Notes: generated by a model not told the origin, from the letters alone. Counted from the stretch's first letter, positions 26,814 to 35,016 are shown. The stretch is DNA of 41,071 bases from Pseudoxanthomonas sp. (GCA_017745195.1 JAGHZW010000122.1:14866-55936); one strand, 5' to 3'. A program made the numbers and translations.

Positions 26814-26934
26814 CGCTCGATCTCCAGGAACGGAAGCGACCACGCAGGCGCGGGGACGGCTGCCGCGTGCGCTATACACCGGTGACCCCACGATACGACA
26901 GGACCGTGCCGCGATGGAGTGCGGCCAGCGGCGC

Positions 26935-27615
26935 TCAGCCGGCGCGCTTGCGCGTGCGCGTGCGTGCCGGCTTGCGCCCGGCCGGCGCCGCGGCCGCCTC
27001 GCCCGCACCGCCTTCGCGCAGCTGCTGCAGCGAGGACAGCGCATCGGCGTAGGCGATGAAATGCTGCAGGTAACCGGGCGCGGTCGCCTGCATCAGCTGG
27101 AGCGCGCGGTGCACCAGCATGTCCGAGTTGAGCGGGCCGGCATCGGCCGGCACCTGGTCCAGCGACTCGCGCAGCTGGCGGTCATTGCGCATGCGCGACC
27201 AGACCGTGCGCAGTTCGTCCAGCACCGGCAGCGGCGCGAACGCCGGCGCCGGCACGGCCTGCGCTCCGGCGGCCACGTCGACGCCGGTTCCATCGGCATC
27301 ATTGCCAGCCGCGACCGCGGCAACGGAGGAGGTGCCGGTGAGCGGTCGCCCCATGCCGGCGAGCAGCTCGCCCAGCGGACCGGCCGCAACCGCGGCGCGA
27401 ACCATCGGCTCCCTGGCCGGCGTGCGCACCAGGTCCTTCGCATAGGCCTGCAGCAGCACCGCCAGGCGCTGTTCCAGCAGCTCGCGCGCCTGGCCCGCGT
27501 GCCGCGGCACGCGCGTGGCCAGTGCTTCGAGGAAACCGAAGCGCAACGGATCGAAGCGGTCGGCGCCCGCGGCGCGCCACGCCTGCAGCTGCGCGTGGAC
27601 GGCGTCAGCGGCCAT
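26935..27615 (-). CDS. DUF2894 domain protein
   Basis: 226 residues. The N-terminal ~60 residues (ADAVHAQLQAWRAAGADRFD, PLRFGFLEALATRVPRHAGQ, ARELLEQRLAVLLQAYAKDL) and the C-terminal helical part (PVLDELRTVWSRMRNDRQLR, QVPADAGPLNSDMLVHRALQ, LMQATAPGYLQHFIAYADAL) match the DUF2894 pattern, separated by a Pro/Ala linker and ending in a basic Arg/Lys tail. It appears soluble. Its ATG overlaps the OmpA-like gene's end by 11 bases, so it is the last gene of the four-gene operon. Its function is unknown; a cytosolic partner of the motor-like complex is inferred. Confidence 0.82.
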   Translation of the reverse strand: MAADAVHAQLQAWRAAGADRFDPLRFGFLEALATRVPRHAGQARELLEQRLAVLLQAYAKDLVRTPAREPMVRAAVAAGPLGELLAGMGRPLTGTSSVAAVAAGNDADGTGVDVAAGAQAVPAPAFAPLPVLDELRTVWSRMRNDRQLRESLDQVPADAGPLNSDMLVHRALQLMQATAPGYLQHFIAYADALSSLQQLREGGAGEAAAAPAGRKPARTRTRKRAG

Positions 27616-28264
27616 CGTTCGCCTGTGCGGCCCGCGGCCGCGGCATCGGCGCGATCTCGACGCGGCGGTTGCGGGCACGGCCTTCCTCGTCGGAGTTCGG
27701 GCTGACCGGCTGGTTCGAACCGAACGCGGCGGCGAACACGGATGCGGACGGCACGCCCTCGGCGACCAGGGTGCGGGTCACGGTCAGCGCGCGCTGCGCG
27801 GACAGTTCCCAGTTGTCGTCAAAGCGCGCGTTGCCGTCGCGCACCTGGCGGTCGTCGGTGAAGCCACTGACCATCAGGATCTCGTCGCGCGCGTGCAGGT
27901 AGCCGGCCAGCGGCGCGGCCAGGCTCTTCAGCAGCTCGCGCCCTTCCGGCTGCAGCTGGTCGGAATTGAGCGCGAACAGCACGTTGCCGCGGATGCCGAT
28001 GCGGCCGTCGACCAGGGTCACCCGGCCGGTAGCCAGCGGCACCGCCAGCGCCTGCTCCAGCGCCTGGCGCTGCTGTGCCTCGGCCTGGCTGCGGCGCATT
28101 TCCTTGTCGAGCCGGTCGGCCAGCTGCGCCTGCACCGCGATCACGCCGACCAGGACCAGCACGAACGCACCCAGCAGCACCGACATCAGGTCGGCGAAGC
28201 TGGCCCAGACCGGCGTGCCGAGGTCGGCCCCGCCGGTGTCGTCGGCGTCGGATTCCAGGCTCAT
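27605..28264 (-). CDS. MotB/ZorB-like OmpA-domain protein
   Basis: 219 residues. One membrane helix follows a short acidic N-terminus: PVWASFADLMSVLLGAFVLV, with Asp25 placed like the proton-carrying Asp of MotB and ZorB. A short coiled coil (RLDKEMRRSQAEAQQRQALE) leads to an OmpA-family peptidoglycan-binding domain (LFALNSDQLQPEGRELL, MVSGFTDDRQV, WELSAQRALTVTRTLV, FGSNQPVSPNSDEEGRARNR, RRVEI). Such proteins anchor to the cell wall and form the proton channel with a MotA/ZorA partner. The start overlaps the stop of the upstream MotA-like gene (ATGA). Confidence 0.9.
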   Translation of the reverse strand: MSLESDADDTGGADLGTPVWASFADLMSVLLGAFVLVLVGVIAVQAQLADRLDKEMRRSQAEAQQRQALEQALAVPLATGRVTLVDGRIGIRGNVLFALNSDQLQPEGRELLKSLAAPLAGYLHARDEILMVSGFTDDRQVRDGNARFDDNWELSAQRALTVTRTLVAEGVPSASVFAAAFGSNQPVSPNSDEEGRARNRRVEIAPMPRPRAAQANDGR

Positions 28265-30354
28265 GCGGCCTCTTCGGCCACGGCCGCGCGCGCGCCGCCG
28301 AGCTGCTGCAGGTCGGCCATGATCTGCCGCTGCGCGAGCATGCTCAGGTCGACCACTTCGCGCGCCTGCGCCACGTAATAGGCCAGCTGCTCGTCGCTGC
28401 GCGCCAGCGAGCGGTCCAGCGCGCCCTCGATCGCCTGCAGGCGATCGAGCAGCTCGGCATTGCCCTGGCCGAACAGCTGCACGGCCGAGGCGAAGGCCTC
28501 GCCCAGGCTCGCCACTTCGGTCGCCGCCACGGCCACCTGCGCGGCCACCGCCTCGATCTTGCCGGTCTCGCCGGCGACCTGTTCGCCAAAACGCGTACCG
28601 ACCCGGTCGAGCAGGTCGGCCGAGGTGGCGACCAGCGCATCGATCGCGGCGCGCTGCTCGGTGGAGGCGTGGTTGACCGCGACCAGCAGGGTGTCGAGCG
28701 TGGCCATCATCTGGTTGCGCTCCTCCAGCAGGGCTGTGTCTCGGACCATGCTGTCGGACAGCTTCTGGCGCAGCTCGGCGATGACCTCGGCGGCGGCCTT
28801 CGGCGCTTCGGAGGCGGCCTGCACCAGCTGCCCGATCGCGGCGATGGTCTCGCGCGCGTGCGCCTGCGCCTGGGTGGTGATCGCCTGCGCACTGGCGGCG
28901 AGCGCGTCGCAGATGTCCTGCTGGCGCGCGGCGGTATGCGTGCCGGCGCGCTCCCAGTCCTCACGCAGCGCGGCGCCGGTAGCGGCGAGCTGTCCGGACC
29001 ACGCTTCCAGCCGTTGCGCGTCCTGCGCGGCCAACTGCTGCTGCAGCTGCGCGTGCGAGCGGTCCGCCGCCTCGACCAGCGAGGCAGCCTGCTGTTCGAA
29101 GCCGGATGTCACCGCGGCCAGCGCCTGCGCGCTGCGTTCGGCAAGCACGGCGCTTGCGGCTTCCTGGCGCGCCTGCGCCTGTTCCCAGGCCTGCGCAATG
29201 CGCGCCGCGTCGCCGTCCAGGCGCGCGGACACGCCATCGAGCAGCGTGGCCGAGCGCTGTTCGAAGGTGCTGGCGAAACGCTCCAGCGCACCGTGCAGGT
29301 CGCCGGCCAGCTGGGTATTGGCCTCGCGTTGCGCGGCCAGCGCCGCATCCCAGCGCTCGGCCGCCGCGGCGCTGGCGCCGGCGAAACCGTTCGACAGGCC
29401 GTCGAGCTGGTCGCGCACTGCCTGGGCCACGCTGTCCTGCAGGCGGGTGGCATTGCGCGCCAGGCCGGCCAGCGTGGCTTCCATCGCCGGCTGCAGCGCA
29501 TCGCCAACCGCACGCGCGCTGGCGGCCACGCCCGCCTGCAACGACTGATCGAGCGAGGCGGCCAGCTTCGCGTAGGCCGCCTCGGTGCGTGCATGCGAGG
29601 CCTCGATGCTGGCCAACTGGCGCTCGCCGTTGGCGACATCGCGCTGCTCGAGCGCGGCCATCATCGCCTGCAGGCGGTCGACCAGCGCCGGCATCAGCCC
29701 GGCCTGCTGCTGCAGCAGGCGGAAGGATTCCTCGCGCTGGTGCGCGCGCGAATGCACGCGCAGCGAAGTGGCGATCGCCGCATCCAGCCGCTGCACCGCC
29801 TGCATCCGCTCGCGCCGGCACAGCGCCGAGAGCAGGCCGAGCATCGCCGAACTGGCCACGCCGGCGATCGAGGTGCCGAAGGCGAAGGCGAGGCCCTTGA
29901 CCGGCGCGGCGAGCGAGCCGCGGATCGCGTCGAGGTCGGCCGCACCTTCCATCGCCAGGCCGGTGCCGCGCAGCGTGGCCATCATGCCCAGCAGCGTGCC
30001 GAGCATGCCCAGCAGCACCAGCAGGCCGACCAGGTACGGGGTCAGCGCCGGAGCCGGCAGGGCGACGCGCTCGCCTTCCACGCGCAGGCGCACCGCCTCG
30101 CGCAGGCACGGGTGCAGGCGTTCGAGCCAGCCGGCAAGTCCGTCGTCCGCATCCGTGTCATCGAGCGCGCGCGCCAGCGTGGCCGTGGCCTGCCGGTAGC
30201 GCCGCAGTTCGAGCCCGCCGGTGACGTAACAGGCGCCGATCACCAGGGTCACGACCACGCCGATCGCATTGCTGCCGACGTAACCGGCGCCGATCCAGCA
30301 GATCACTGCGAGGCCGGCGAGGAACAGGAGGGAGTGGAAGGGATGTCGGGTCAT
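28261..30354 (-). CDS. MotA/ZorA-like membrane protein with long coiled-coil tail (DUF802-like)
   Basis: 697 residues. Helices 1 and 2 are in residues ~7-45 (LLFLAGLAVICWIGAGYVGS, GVVVTLVIGACYVTGGLEL), helix 3 is PYLVGLLVLLGMLGTLLGMM, and helix 4 covers GLAFAFGTSIAGVASSAMLG. GTLLGMM and the following FGTSIAGV are the MotA/TolQ/ExbB signature. From ~190 to 680 comes a very long Ala/Gln/Glu-rich helical tail, much longer than in flagellar MotA and reminiscent of the ZorA tail. It is probably a five-fold inner-membrane stator powered by protons with the MotB-like partner. Its start overlaps the DUF3348 stop by 4 bases. Confidence 0.85.
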   Translation of the reverse strand: MTRHPFHSLLFLAGLAVICWIGAGYVGSNAIGVVVTLVIGACYVTGGLELRRYRQATATLARALDDTDADDGLAGWLERLHPCLREAVRLRVEGERVALPAPALTPYLVGLLVLLGMLGTLLGMMATLRGTGLAMEGAADLDAIRGSLAAPVKGLAFAFGTSIAGVASSAMLGLLSALCRRERMQAVQRLDAAIATSLRVHSRAHQREESFRLLQQQAGLMPALVDRLQAMMAALEQRDVANGERQLASIEASHARTEAAYAKLAASLDQSLQAGVAASARAVGDALQPAMEATLAGLARNATRLQDSVAQAVRDQLDGLSNGFAGASAAAAERWDAALAAQREANTQLAGDLHGALERFASTFEQRSATLLDGVSARLDGDAARIAQAWEQAQARQEAASAVLAERSAQALAAVTSGFEQQAASLVEAADRSHAQLQQQLAAQDAQRLEAWSGQLAATGAALREDWERAGTHTAARQQDICDALAASAQAITTQAQAHARETIAAIGQLVQAASEAPKAAAEVIAELRQKLSDSMVRDTALLEERNQMMATLDTLLVAVNHASTEQRAAIDALVATSADLLDRVGTRFGEQVAGETGKIEAVAAQVAVAATEVASLGEAFASAVQLFGQGNAELLDRLQAIEGALDRSLARSDEQLAYYVAQAREVVDLSMLAQRQIMADLQQLGGARAAVAEEAA

Positions 30355-31043
30355 GGTGTTCCGGAATCAGTGCGAAGGGCCGCGAGCAGGCCGTCGATCG
30401 GGTGGAAGCGCACGCCGAGCTCGGCGCGCAGCACGCTCTGGATGTCGTGGTGGAAGCGCGGCAGCCAGTCGCCGCGCACGCTGTCGGGTGAGCTTTCGGC
30501 GGCGGCGCGCAGGCGCTCGAAGTGCTCGCCGAGCAGGGCCGGCACGCCCCCCAGCAGGGCCTGTTCGCGTGGGCTCAACGCCTGCTCCATCACCGCGTCG
30601 ACCTCGGCCAGGCGCGCGGCCGCGGGCGAATGGCGGGCGAGCATGTCGCGCAGGCGGCCGCGCAGCTGGCCGGTGCTGGCCTGCATCGAGCGCTGCAGGT
30701 TGAGGTACTGCTGCCGGTAGGGGGCGTAGTCGGACGCCACGTCGGCGGCCGGCGCGCGGGCGCCGGGACCGCGTTCGGCGATCGCCTCTTCCAGGGTGCG
30801 GCGGGCGTGGGCGCAGGCCGCGCCGGTGTCGGTTTCGTCGAAGAACGGAGTGTCGTCAACAGGCGCGGGCAGACGGCCGTCCAGCGCCGCCGACAGGGCG
30901 ACGGCCCGGTTCCAGTCGATCCATTGGCCCAGCCGCGCCGATACGGGCTGGCCTGGGGCGGAGACGTCGACGCCGGTGACGCGGGCCAGCAGGCGGATGA
31001 ACGCCGGCCCCGGGACCGGTGTCCGCTGGTGCGCTTTTGCCAC
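30351..31043 (-). CDS. DUF3348 domain protein
   Basis: 230 residues from a GTG start; a TTG at 31055 (234 aa) is the alternative. The GTG is preferred because homologues of this family typically begin shortly before RTPVPGPAFIRLLARV, and GAG lies 7 bases upstream. The family pattern continues with LGQWIDWNRAVALSAALDG, YAPYRQQYLNLQRSMQAS, a helical C-terminus (LLGEHFERLRAA) and LPRFHHDIQSVLRAELGVRF. It is soluble and helical. It is the first gene of the motor-like operon; a TAAAAT hexamer at 31065-31070 (minus) could be its -10. Function unknown. Confidence 0.82.
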   Translation of the reverse strand: MAKAHQRTPVPGPAFIRLLARVTGVDVSAPGQPVSARLGQWIDWNRAVALSAALDGRLPAPVDDTPFFDETDTGAACAHARRTLEEAIAERGPGARAPAADVASDYAPYRQQYLNLQRSMQASTGQLRGRLRDMLARHSPAAARLAEVDAVMEQALSPREQALLGGVPALLGEHFERLRAAAESSPDSVRGDWLPRFHHDIQSVLRAELGVRFHPIDGLLAALRTDSGTP

Positions 31044-31233
31044 GATGCCGCTCAAAAGACGGCGATTTTACATGATTGGCCCGGGACACCCGGGCGGGGC
31101 TGGACTCCCGGTCCGGATGCGCTGATCCCCGGCGTATCACGGCGATGGAGTTGCTCCAAGTCGTTGAAACAGAATGTTCCTCACCCAGGAGCAGCGGGAG
31201 GCAGGAGCCGGGGCGGCCGGATGCGCTGCGGCG

Positions 31234-31342
31234 GCGCTATGGCGTATGGCCTGCTGCCGTCCGTGTCCCCCGGTCCTGACCCGCTAGGCCAGGCCAGGAC
31301 CTCCTCCTTTACCTCCCGGCAGCAGGCCACACGCCATAGCGC
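31234..31342 (+). repeat. Palindromic element copy A (109 bp)
   Basis: Outer arms of 26 bp (left arm begins GCGCTATGGCG and ends CTGCTGCCG) pair with one mismatch across the element. Inside are the shared block TCCGTGTCCCCCGG, an inner hairpin with stem GGTCCTG/CAGGACC, and the shared block CCTCCTCCTTTACCTCCCGG. It reads as a large cruciform or a folded RNA and has the same layout as copy B, inverted. Confidence 0.85.
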
Positions 31343-31445
31343 TCCAGACGTAGCGGGCGGCTTCACGGGCAGCCCGATCCGCGTGTCGGAACAGCATCTA
31401 GCGTCTTGGCCTTCGCTTGAGCTTCGGCGCGGCGCCGAGGACCGT

Positions 31446-31553
31446 GCGGCGGTGTGGTGCGATGCCTGCTGACGGGAAGTAAAGGAGGAGGCTGCGGCCG
31501 CAGGCCGCAGCCGGAGGACATGGACGGCAGCGGGCATCGCACCACACCGCCGC
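31446..31553 (-). repeat. Palindromic element copy B (108 bp)
   Basis: Read on the minus strand it has the same order as copy A: outer arm beginning GCGGCGGTGTGGTGCGATGC, then TGCCG-TCCATGTCCTCCGG, a perfect inner hairpin CTGCGGCC-TGC-GGCCGCAG, then CCTCCTCCTTTACTTCCCG and the closing arm. The outer 29-bp arms pair with one wobble and one mismatch. The arm and inner-hairpin sequences differ from copy A yet remain paired. Confidence 0.85.
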
Positions 31554-31642
31554 GACCATGCGTCCCGCCGCCCTGCTTTCCGCGGGGCAGCCCAGCGTGC
31601 GGCCGCTCCTCAAACGCGATGGCCCCGCCGCTCTGCGCGACC

Positions 31643-32878
31643 TCAGTAGGTGTACTGCAGCTGCACCCAGACCTTGTCGGTATCGACGGTGCGGGCCGGG
31701 TCGTCGCTGCGGTAGCGGGCCAGCTTGAGCAGGCCGGCCAGGCCCTTCACCCCGGGGATCGGGTGGGCGTAGGACATGTCGATCTCGTCGCCGTAGCTGC
31801 CGCCGCCGCGCTCGGGCGAGAAGTCGTGGTACCAGGCCTGCAGGCTGCCGCCGGCCAGCGGCACGGTGGCGCCGACGTAGGCGTCGTCGATGCCCTGCGC
31901 CGGCGTGGTCAGGAACACGTCGGCCCAGCCCTGGAAGATGTGCTTGGTCGCCAGCGGGGTCTGGAACGCGCGGTTGCCGCTGCCTTCGCCGCCGCCGAGC
32001 GACTCGTAGCCGGCCTTCAGCGCGACGCCGTGGACCTTGTAACCGAACTCGGCCAGCAGGTAGCGGCTGTCCAGCTGCCACGGGTTGCTGTCCAGCTCGT
32101 GCTGGCGTGCGTACTCGGCGGCGTAGCTCCATGCGCCCTGCGCGCCTTCCAGGCGCAAGCCGGTGGTGCGGCTGGACAGCGTGCCGAGCGGCGCGGTCGC
32201 GGTCACCGCGATCCGGTCGAGGTCGAGCTCGTAGTAGTACGCGCTGGCGGCCAGCGCCGGCGCGATCTTCCAGCCGATGTTGAGCAGATGGCTGTGGCCG
32301 CCGATGTCCGACGGATTGGCGGCGGTAGTCGCGGCACTGTCGTCCGGGCCGAACACGGTATTGATGTTGTCGATGAAGCTGTAGTCGATGGCCAACTGCT
32401 CGACCGGCGCGAACTGCAGGCGCACGCCGTCGTAGGTCTGCTCGTTCTGGCGCCAGGCGCTGCCGCCGACGAAGCGCTGGTTGCCCAGGTTGATCCGCTG
32501 CCGGCCGAGCGTGGCCGAGTTTTTCCCGGACGTGTAGCGCAGCAGCGCCTGGTTGATCTCCGCGCCGGCGCGGTCGGCGATCACCGGGTACTGGCGCTCG
32601 CCGTTGCGGGTGTCGTTGTAGCGGCCTTCGCCCAGGCCGAGCACCCCGTCGGCCTCGGCCAGCGCCGACCAGCCGTGCCAGGCGGATGTGACATAGCCGG
32701 CGCGCACGCGCAGCGTGTCGGCGTTGGCGTTGTTCGCGAACCCGTCCTGGTCGACGGTTTCGTGGCGGTAGCGCAGGTCGAGGATCGGCGTGCCGGTGTC
32801 GGCGGCGAACGCGCTGCCGGCACCGAGCGAGAGGAGGACGAAAGTGGCCAGGGTCGAACGTACGGCGTGACGTGACAT
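31643..32878 (-). CDS. Outer-membrane porin (alginate-export type beta-barrel)
   Basis: 411 residues. A clear signal peptide (RSTLATFVLLSLGAGSAFA) is followed by amphipathic beta strands such as TPILDLRYRHETVDQD, NANADTLRVRAGYVTSAWHG, EINQALLRYTSGKNSATLGR and ALAASAYYYELDLDRIAV. It ends VQLQYTY, an aromatic C-terminus for barrel assembly. The QALLRYT...LGRQRINLGNQRFVG pattern is that of alginate_exp-type porins. Substrate unknown. An AGGA site precedes the ATG. It is divergent from the DUF2249 operon, with an FNR/DNR-type box between, but no -10 motif is found on this side. Confidence 0.85.
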   Translation of the reverse strand: MSRHAVRSTLATFVLLSLGAGSAFAADTGTPILDLRYRHETVDQDGFANNANADTLRVRAGYVTSAWHGWSALAEADGVLGLGEGRYNDTRNGERQYPVIADRAGAEINQALLRYTSGKNSATLGRQRINLGNQRFVGGSAWRQNEQTYDGVRLQFAPVEQLAIDYSFIDNINTVFGPDDSAATTAANPSDIGGHSHLLNIGWKIAPALAASAYYYELDLDRIAVTATAPLGTLSSRTTGLRLEGAQGAWSYAAEYARQHELDSNPWQLDSRYLLAEFGYKVHGVALKAGYESLGGGEGSGNRAFQTPLATKHIFQGWADVFLTTPAQGIDDAYVGATVPLAGGSLQAWYHDFSPERGGGSYGDEIDMSYAHPIPGVKGLAGLLKLARYRSDDPARTVDTDKVWVQLQYTY

Positions 32879-32987
32879 CGTGGTTTTTTCCTGCGGGTGA
32901 AGTGCGCGCAACGTAGGACCGCGGCCATCGCCCCCTCCATGATCGAAATCAATCCGGCCGCCCCGGGCGGACCAAAGCCGCTCCGAC

Positions 32988-33029
32988 CTGATGCAGGTCA
33001 AGGCGCGTGCGTGTCGCGATTGCGAAGGT
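32988..33029 (+). promoter_or_regulatory. FNR/DNR-type promoter of the DUF2249 operon
   Basis: CTGATGCAGGTCAA (32988-33001) fits the window's box consensus. The hexamer at the 32-base spacing (GAAGGT, 33024-33029) is a poor -10 match, but the box centre is 64.5 bases from the ATG, the same distance as in the norB, ubiT and ubiU promoters. Confidence 0.5.
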
Positions 33030-33058
33030 GGTGCCATCGCGACCTTCCAGTCGAAGCC

Positions 33059-33313
33059 ATGCACGCCTTGCTCGACCTGCGCCACCTGCCACCGCCCGAA
33101 CCGATGCAGCGCATCCTCGATGCGCTTGATGAACTGCCGCCAGGCGCGTGCCTGCACGCGCTGACCCCGCACCGCCCCGGACCGCTGCTGCCCATGCTCG
33201 AACAGCAGGGTTACGCCTGGCGGCTGGACGACCTGGACGAAGGCGGCGCGCGCATCGCCGTGTGCTGGCTGCAGGACGCCGCGGTGCTGCCGGCCGAGCC
33301 GCCGCGATCCTGA
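33059..33313 (+). CDS. DUF2249 domain protein
   Basis: 84 residues with the DUF2249 pattern LDLRHLPPPEPMQRILDALD, LPPGACLHALTPHRPGPLL and PMLEQQGYAWRL. This small TusA-like fold often accompanies NO, hemerythrin or denitrification genes in proteobacteria. The start is at family homology; the ribosome site is weak. It is the first gene of an operon with the membrane protein at 33326 (12-base gap) and the DGC protein, downstream of an FNR/DNR-type box. Confidence 0.8.
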   Translation: MHALLDLRHLPPPEPMQRILDALDELPPGACLHALTPHRPGPLLPMLEQQGYAWRLDDLDEGGARIAVCWLQDAAVLPAEPPRS

Positions 33314-33325
33314 GGGGATGACGCG

Positions 33326-34591
33326 ATGACCGGACTGGCGCTCGCCCACGCGCCGCCCGCGCCGCGGCCGTTGCGCTTCCTGCTGACCGTGCCGTTGTGG
33401 GGCGTAGTCGCCGGCCTGCTGCTGGCCGCCTCTCCCGATGCGCTCGCCAGCGGACGCTGGGCGCCGCCCGCGGTGGCGCTGGTGCACGTGTTCACCTTGG
33501 GCGTGCTCGGCAACGCGATGCTCGGCAGCCTGCTGCAGTTCCTGCCGGTGGCCGCGCGCACGCCCGTCCCGGACATGCGCCTGGCGCCGCTGGCGCATGC
33601 CGCGCTCAACCTCGGCCTGGGCCTGTTCGTGGTGGCGCTGTACCGCGACCACGCGCTGCTGCTGCATGCCTCGTGCCTGCTGGTCTTGGCGCTGCTGTGC
33701 GTGGTCCTGCCGCCGTTGCCGGGACTGCTGCGCAGCGGTGCGCTGCGCCTGCTGCGCGGCGGCATCGGCGCCGCGCTGGCGGCGCTGCTGGGCACGGTGC
33801 TGCTGGGCCTGCTCGCCGCCGCGGTGCTCGGCGGACGCGTGGTCCTGCCGCTGGACCGGCTGGTCGATGCGCACGCCACGCTCGGCCTCGGTGGCTGGAT
33901 GCTGGGCCTGCTCGCCGCGGTCGGCAGCGTGACCGTGCCGATGTTCCAGGGCACCTCGGCAATCCCGCCGCGCGCGCTCGCCACGTGGTTGGCCTGCGCC
34001 CTGCCGCTGCCGTTTATCGCCGCCGGCGCGCGCCTGCTCGGTGCGCCGGCGCTGGTCCCGGCACTGGCGCTGGCGTTGCCGGCGCTCGCCTTCGCCGGCG
34101 CGCTGTGGTGGCTGCACCGGCATGCGCCGCACCAGCGCAATCCGTCGCTGGTCCGCTTCTGGCGCGCCGGCAGCCTCGCCCTCGCCCTCGCCGGCATCGC
34201 CGCGACCGCCGCCGCGCTGGGCGCGCCGGGGGCGATCCTCGCCGGCGTGCTGGCGCTCGGCATCGGCGTGCCGCTGCTGGTCAACGGCATGCTGCTGGAG
34301 ATCGTCGCCTTCATCACCTGGATCGCGCTGCGCGGCCAGTGCCCGCGCGGCGTGCGGATTCCCGCGGTCGGCAGGCTGGTCACCGACGCGGAGAAGCACG
34401 CGGCGCTGTGCGCGCACCTGGCGGCCGCCGCGCTGCTGCTGGCTGCGCTCGCCTGGCCGGTACTCGCGCGCCTGGCGGGCATCGCGCTGGCGCTCGCCTA
34501 TGCCACCAGCGGCGGTTGCCTGCTGCGCTGCCTGCAGCGCGCGCGCGACTTCCGCCTCGAACACGGACACCCGCAGGGAGCCACCGCATGA
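33326..34591 (+). CDS. Multi-pass membrane protein, NnrS/heme-copper-like
   Basis: 421 residues with about 11 to 12 helices. Notable motifs are VALVHVFTLGVLGNAMLGSL followed by QFLPVAA, then AHAALNLGLGLFVVALY, DAHATLGLGGWMLGLLAAVG and GSVTVPMFQGT, with His residues positioned like heme or metal ligands. It resembles the diverse NnrS and oxidase-subunit-like membrane proteins of denitrifiers, but I cannot assign a family with certainty. GAGGGG lies before the ATG. It overlaps the next gene by 4 bases and shares the operon's FNR/DNR-type box. A role in NO or redox handling is inferred. Confidence 0.7.
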   Translation: MTGLALAHAPPAPRPLRFLLTVPLWGVVAGLLLAASPDALASGRWAPPAVALVHVFTLGVLGNAMLGSLLQFLPVAARTPVPDMRLAPLAHAALNLGLGLFVVALYRDHALLLHASCLLVLALLCVVLPPLPGLLRSGALRLLRGGIGAALAALLGTVLLGLLAAAVLGGRVVLPLDRLVDAHATLGLGGWMLGLLAAVGSVTVPMFQGTSAIPPRALATWLACALPLPFIAAGARLLGAPALVPALALALPALAFAGALWWLHRHAPHQRNPSLVRFWRAGSLALALAGIAATAAALGAPGAILAGVLALGIGVPLLVNGMLLEIVAFITWIALRGQCPRGVRIPAVGRLVTDAEKHAALCAHLAAAALLLAALAWPVLARLAGIALALAYATSGGCLLRCLQRARDFRLEHGHPQGATA

Positions 34592-35016
34592 GCGCCAGGC
34601 CGCCACTCGTCTACAGCTGCTCGGGCTGCTCCAGCGCCGCGCAGATGGCCAACCAGATGGCGCTGTGGCTGGACCGCGCCGGTGCGGCGGAGATGTCGTG
34701 CATTGCCGGCGTCGGTGGCGGCGTGGCCGGACTGGTACGCACGGCGCAGTCGGGCCGGCCGATCCTGGCCCTGGACGGCTGCGTGCTGCATTGCGTGCGC
34801 GCCTGCCTGGAGCGCGCGGGCGTGCAACCCGATGCGCACCTGACCCTGTCGGACCACGGCGTGCGCAAGCGCAAGCACGCTGATTTCGACCAGGCGCAGG
34901 CACAGGCGGTGTATCGCGAAGCCGTGCTGCCGGCGGCCCTGGCGCTGGGCGTGGCCGGCGCGGCGACCGTCGTCGAAGCGGAAGCCGAGGACGAAGACGA
35001 TCCACAGTCCGGCTGA
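34588..35016 (+). CDS. DGC-type putative zinc-binding protein
   Basis: 142 residues of the DGC family (PF08859-like), named after the Asp-Gly-Cys motif, here ALDGCVLHCVRACLERAG. The N-terminal cysteines are in YSCSGCSSAAQMANQMALWL and SCIAGVGGGVAGL; the C-terminal part has GVRKRKHADFD. The cysteines are expected to hold zinc; function is unknown. Start overlaps the membrane protein's stop (ATGA) with AGGGAG upstream. Third gene of the DUF2249 operon. Confidence 0.85.
   Translation: MSARPPLVYSCSGCSSAAQMANQMALWLDRAGAAEMSCIAGVGGGVAGLVRTAQSGRPILALDGCVLHCVRACLERAGVQPDAHLTLSDHGVRKRKHADFDQAQAQAVYREAVLPAALALGVAGAATVVEAEAEDEDDPQSG

Larger units (their letters stand above)
31044..31642. other. Intergenic region holding a palindromic element pair
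   Basis: About 600 bases without a convincing gene between the DUF3348 start and the porin stop. Open frames here read through inverted repeats (the peptide SSFTSRQQA occurs twice) and are shadows. The two large inverted repeats are described separately. The rest holds a short CCCGGG-TGT-CCCGGG hairpin near 31080-31095 in the upstream region of the DUF3348 gene. Confidence 0.7.

Noticed and set aside
26935-31043. Calling the motor-like operon a Zorya defence system
   Set aside because: No ZorC, ZorD helicase/nuclease or ZorE is present, and neighbours are not defence genes. Only the membrane pair is Zorya-like.
31181-31537. 118-residue minus frame in the palindromic region as a gene
   Set aside because: It reads through both inverted repeats, giving the duplicated SSFTSRQQA; there is no ribosome site or domain.
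32960-33001. The 32988 box as the promoter of the divergent porin
   Set aside because: The hexamer at the required distance on the minus strand is CGGGGC, not a -10; the plus-strand operon fits the ATG distance seen elsewhere.
31643-35005. 1120-residue minus-strand frame as one giant protein
   Set aside because: Only the last 411 residues, from an ATG with a signal peptide, are a real porin. The upstream part lies opposite the membrane protein and DGC genes and is compositional.
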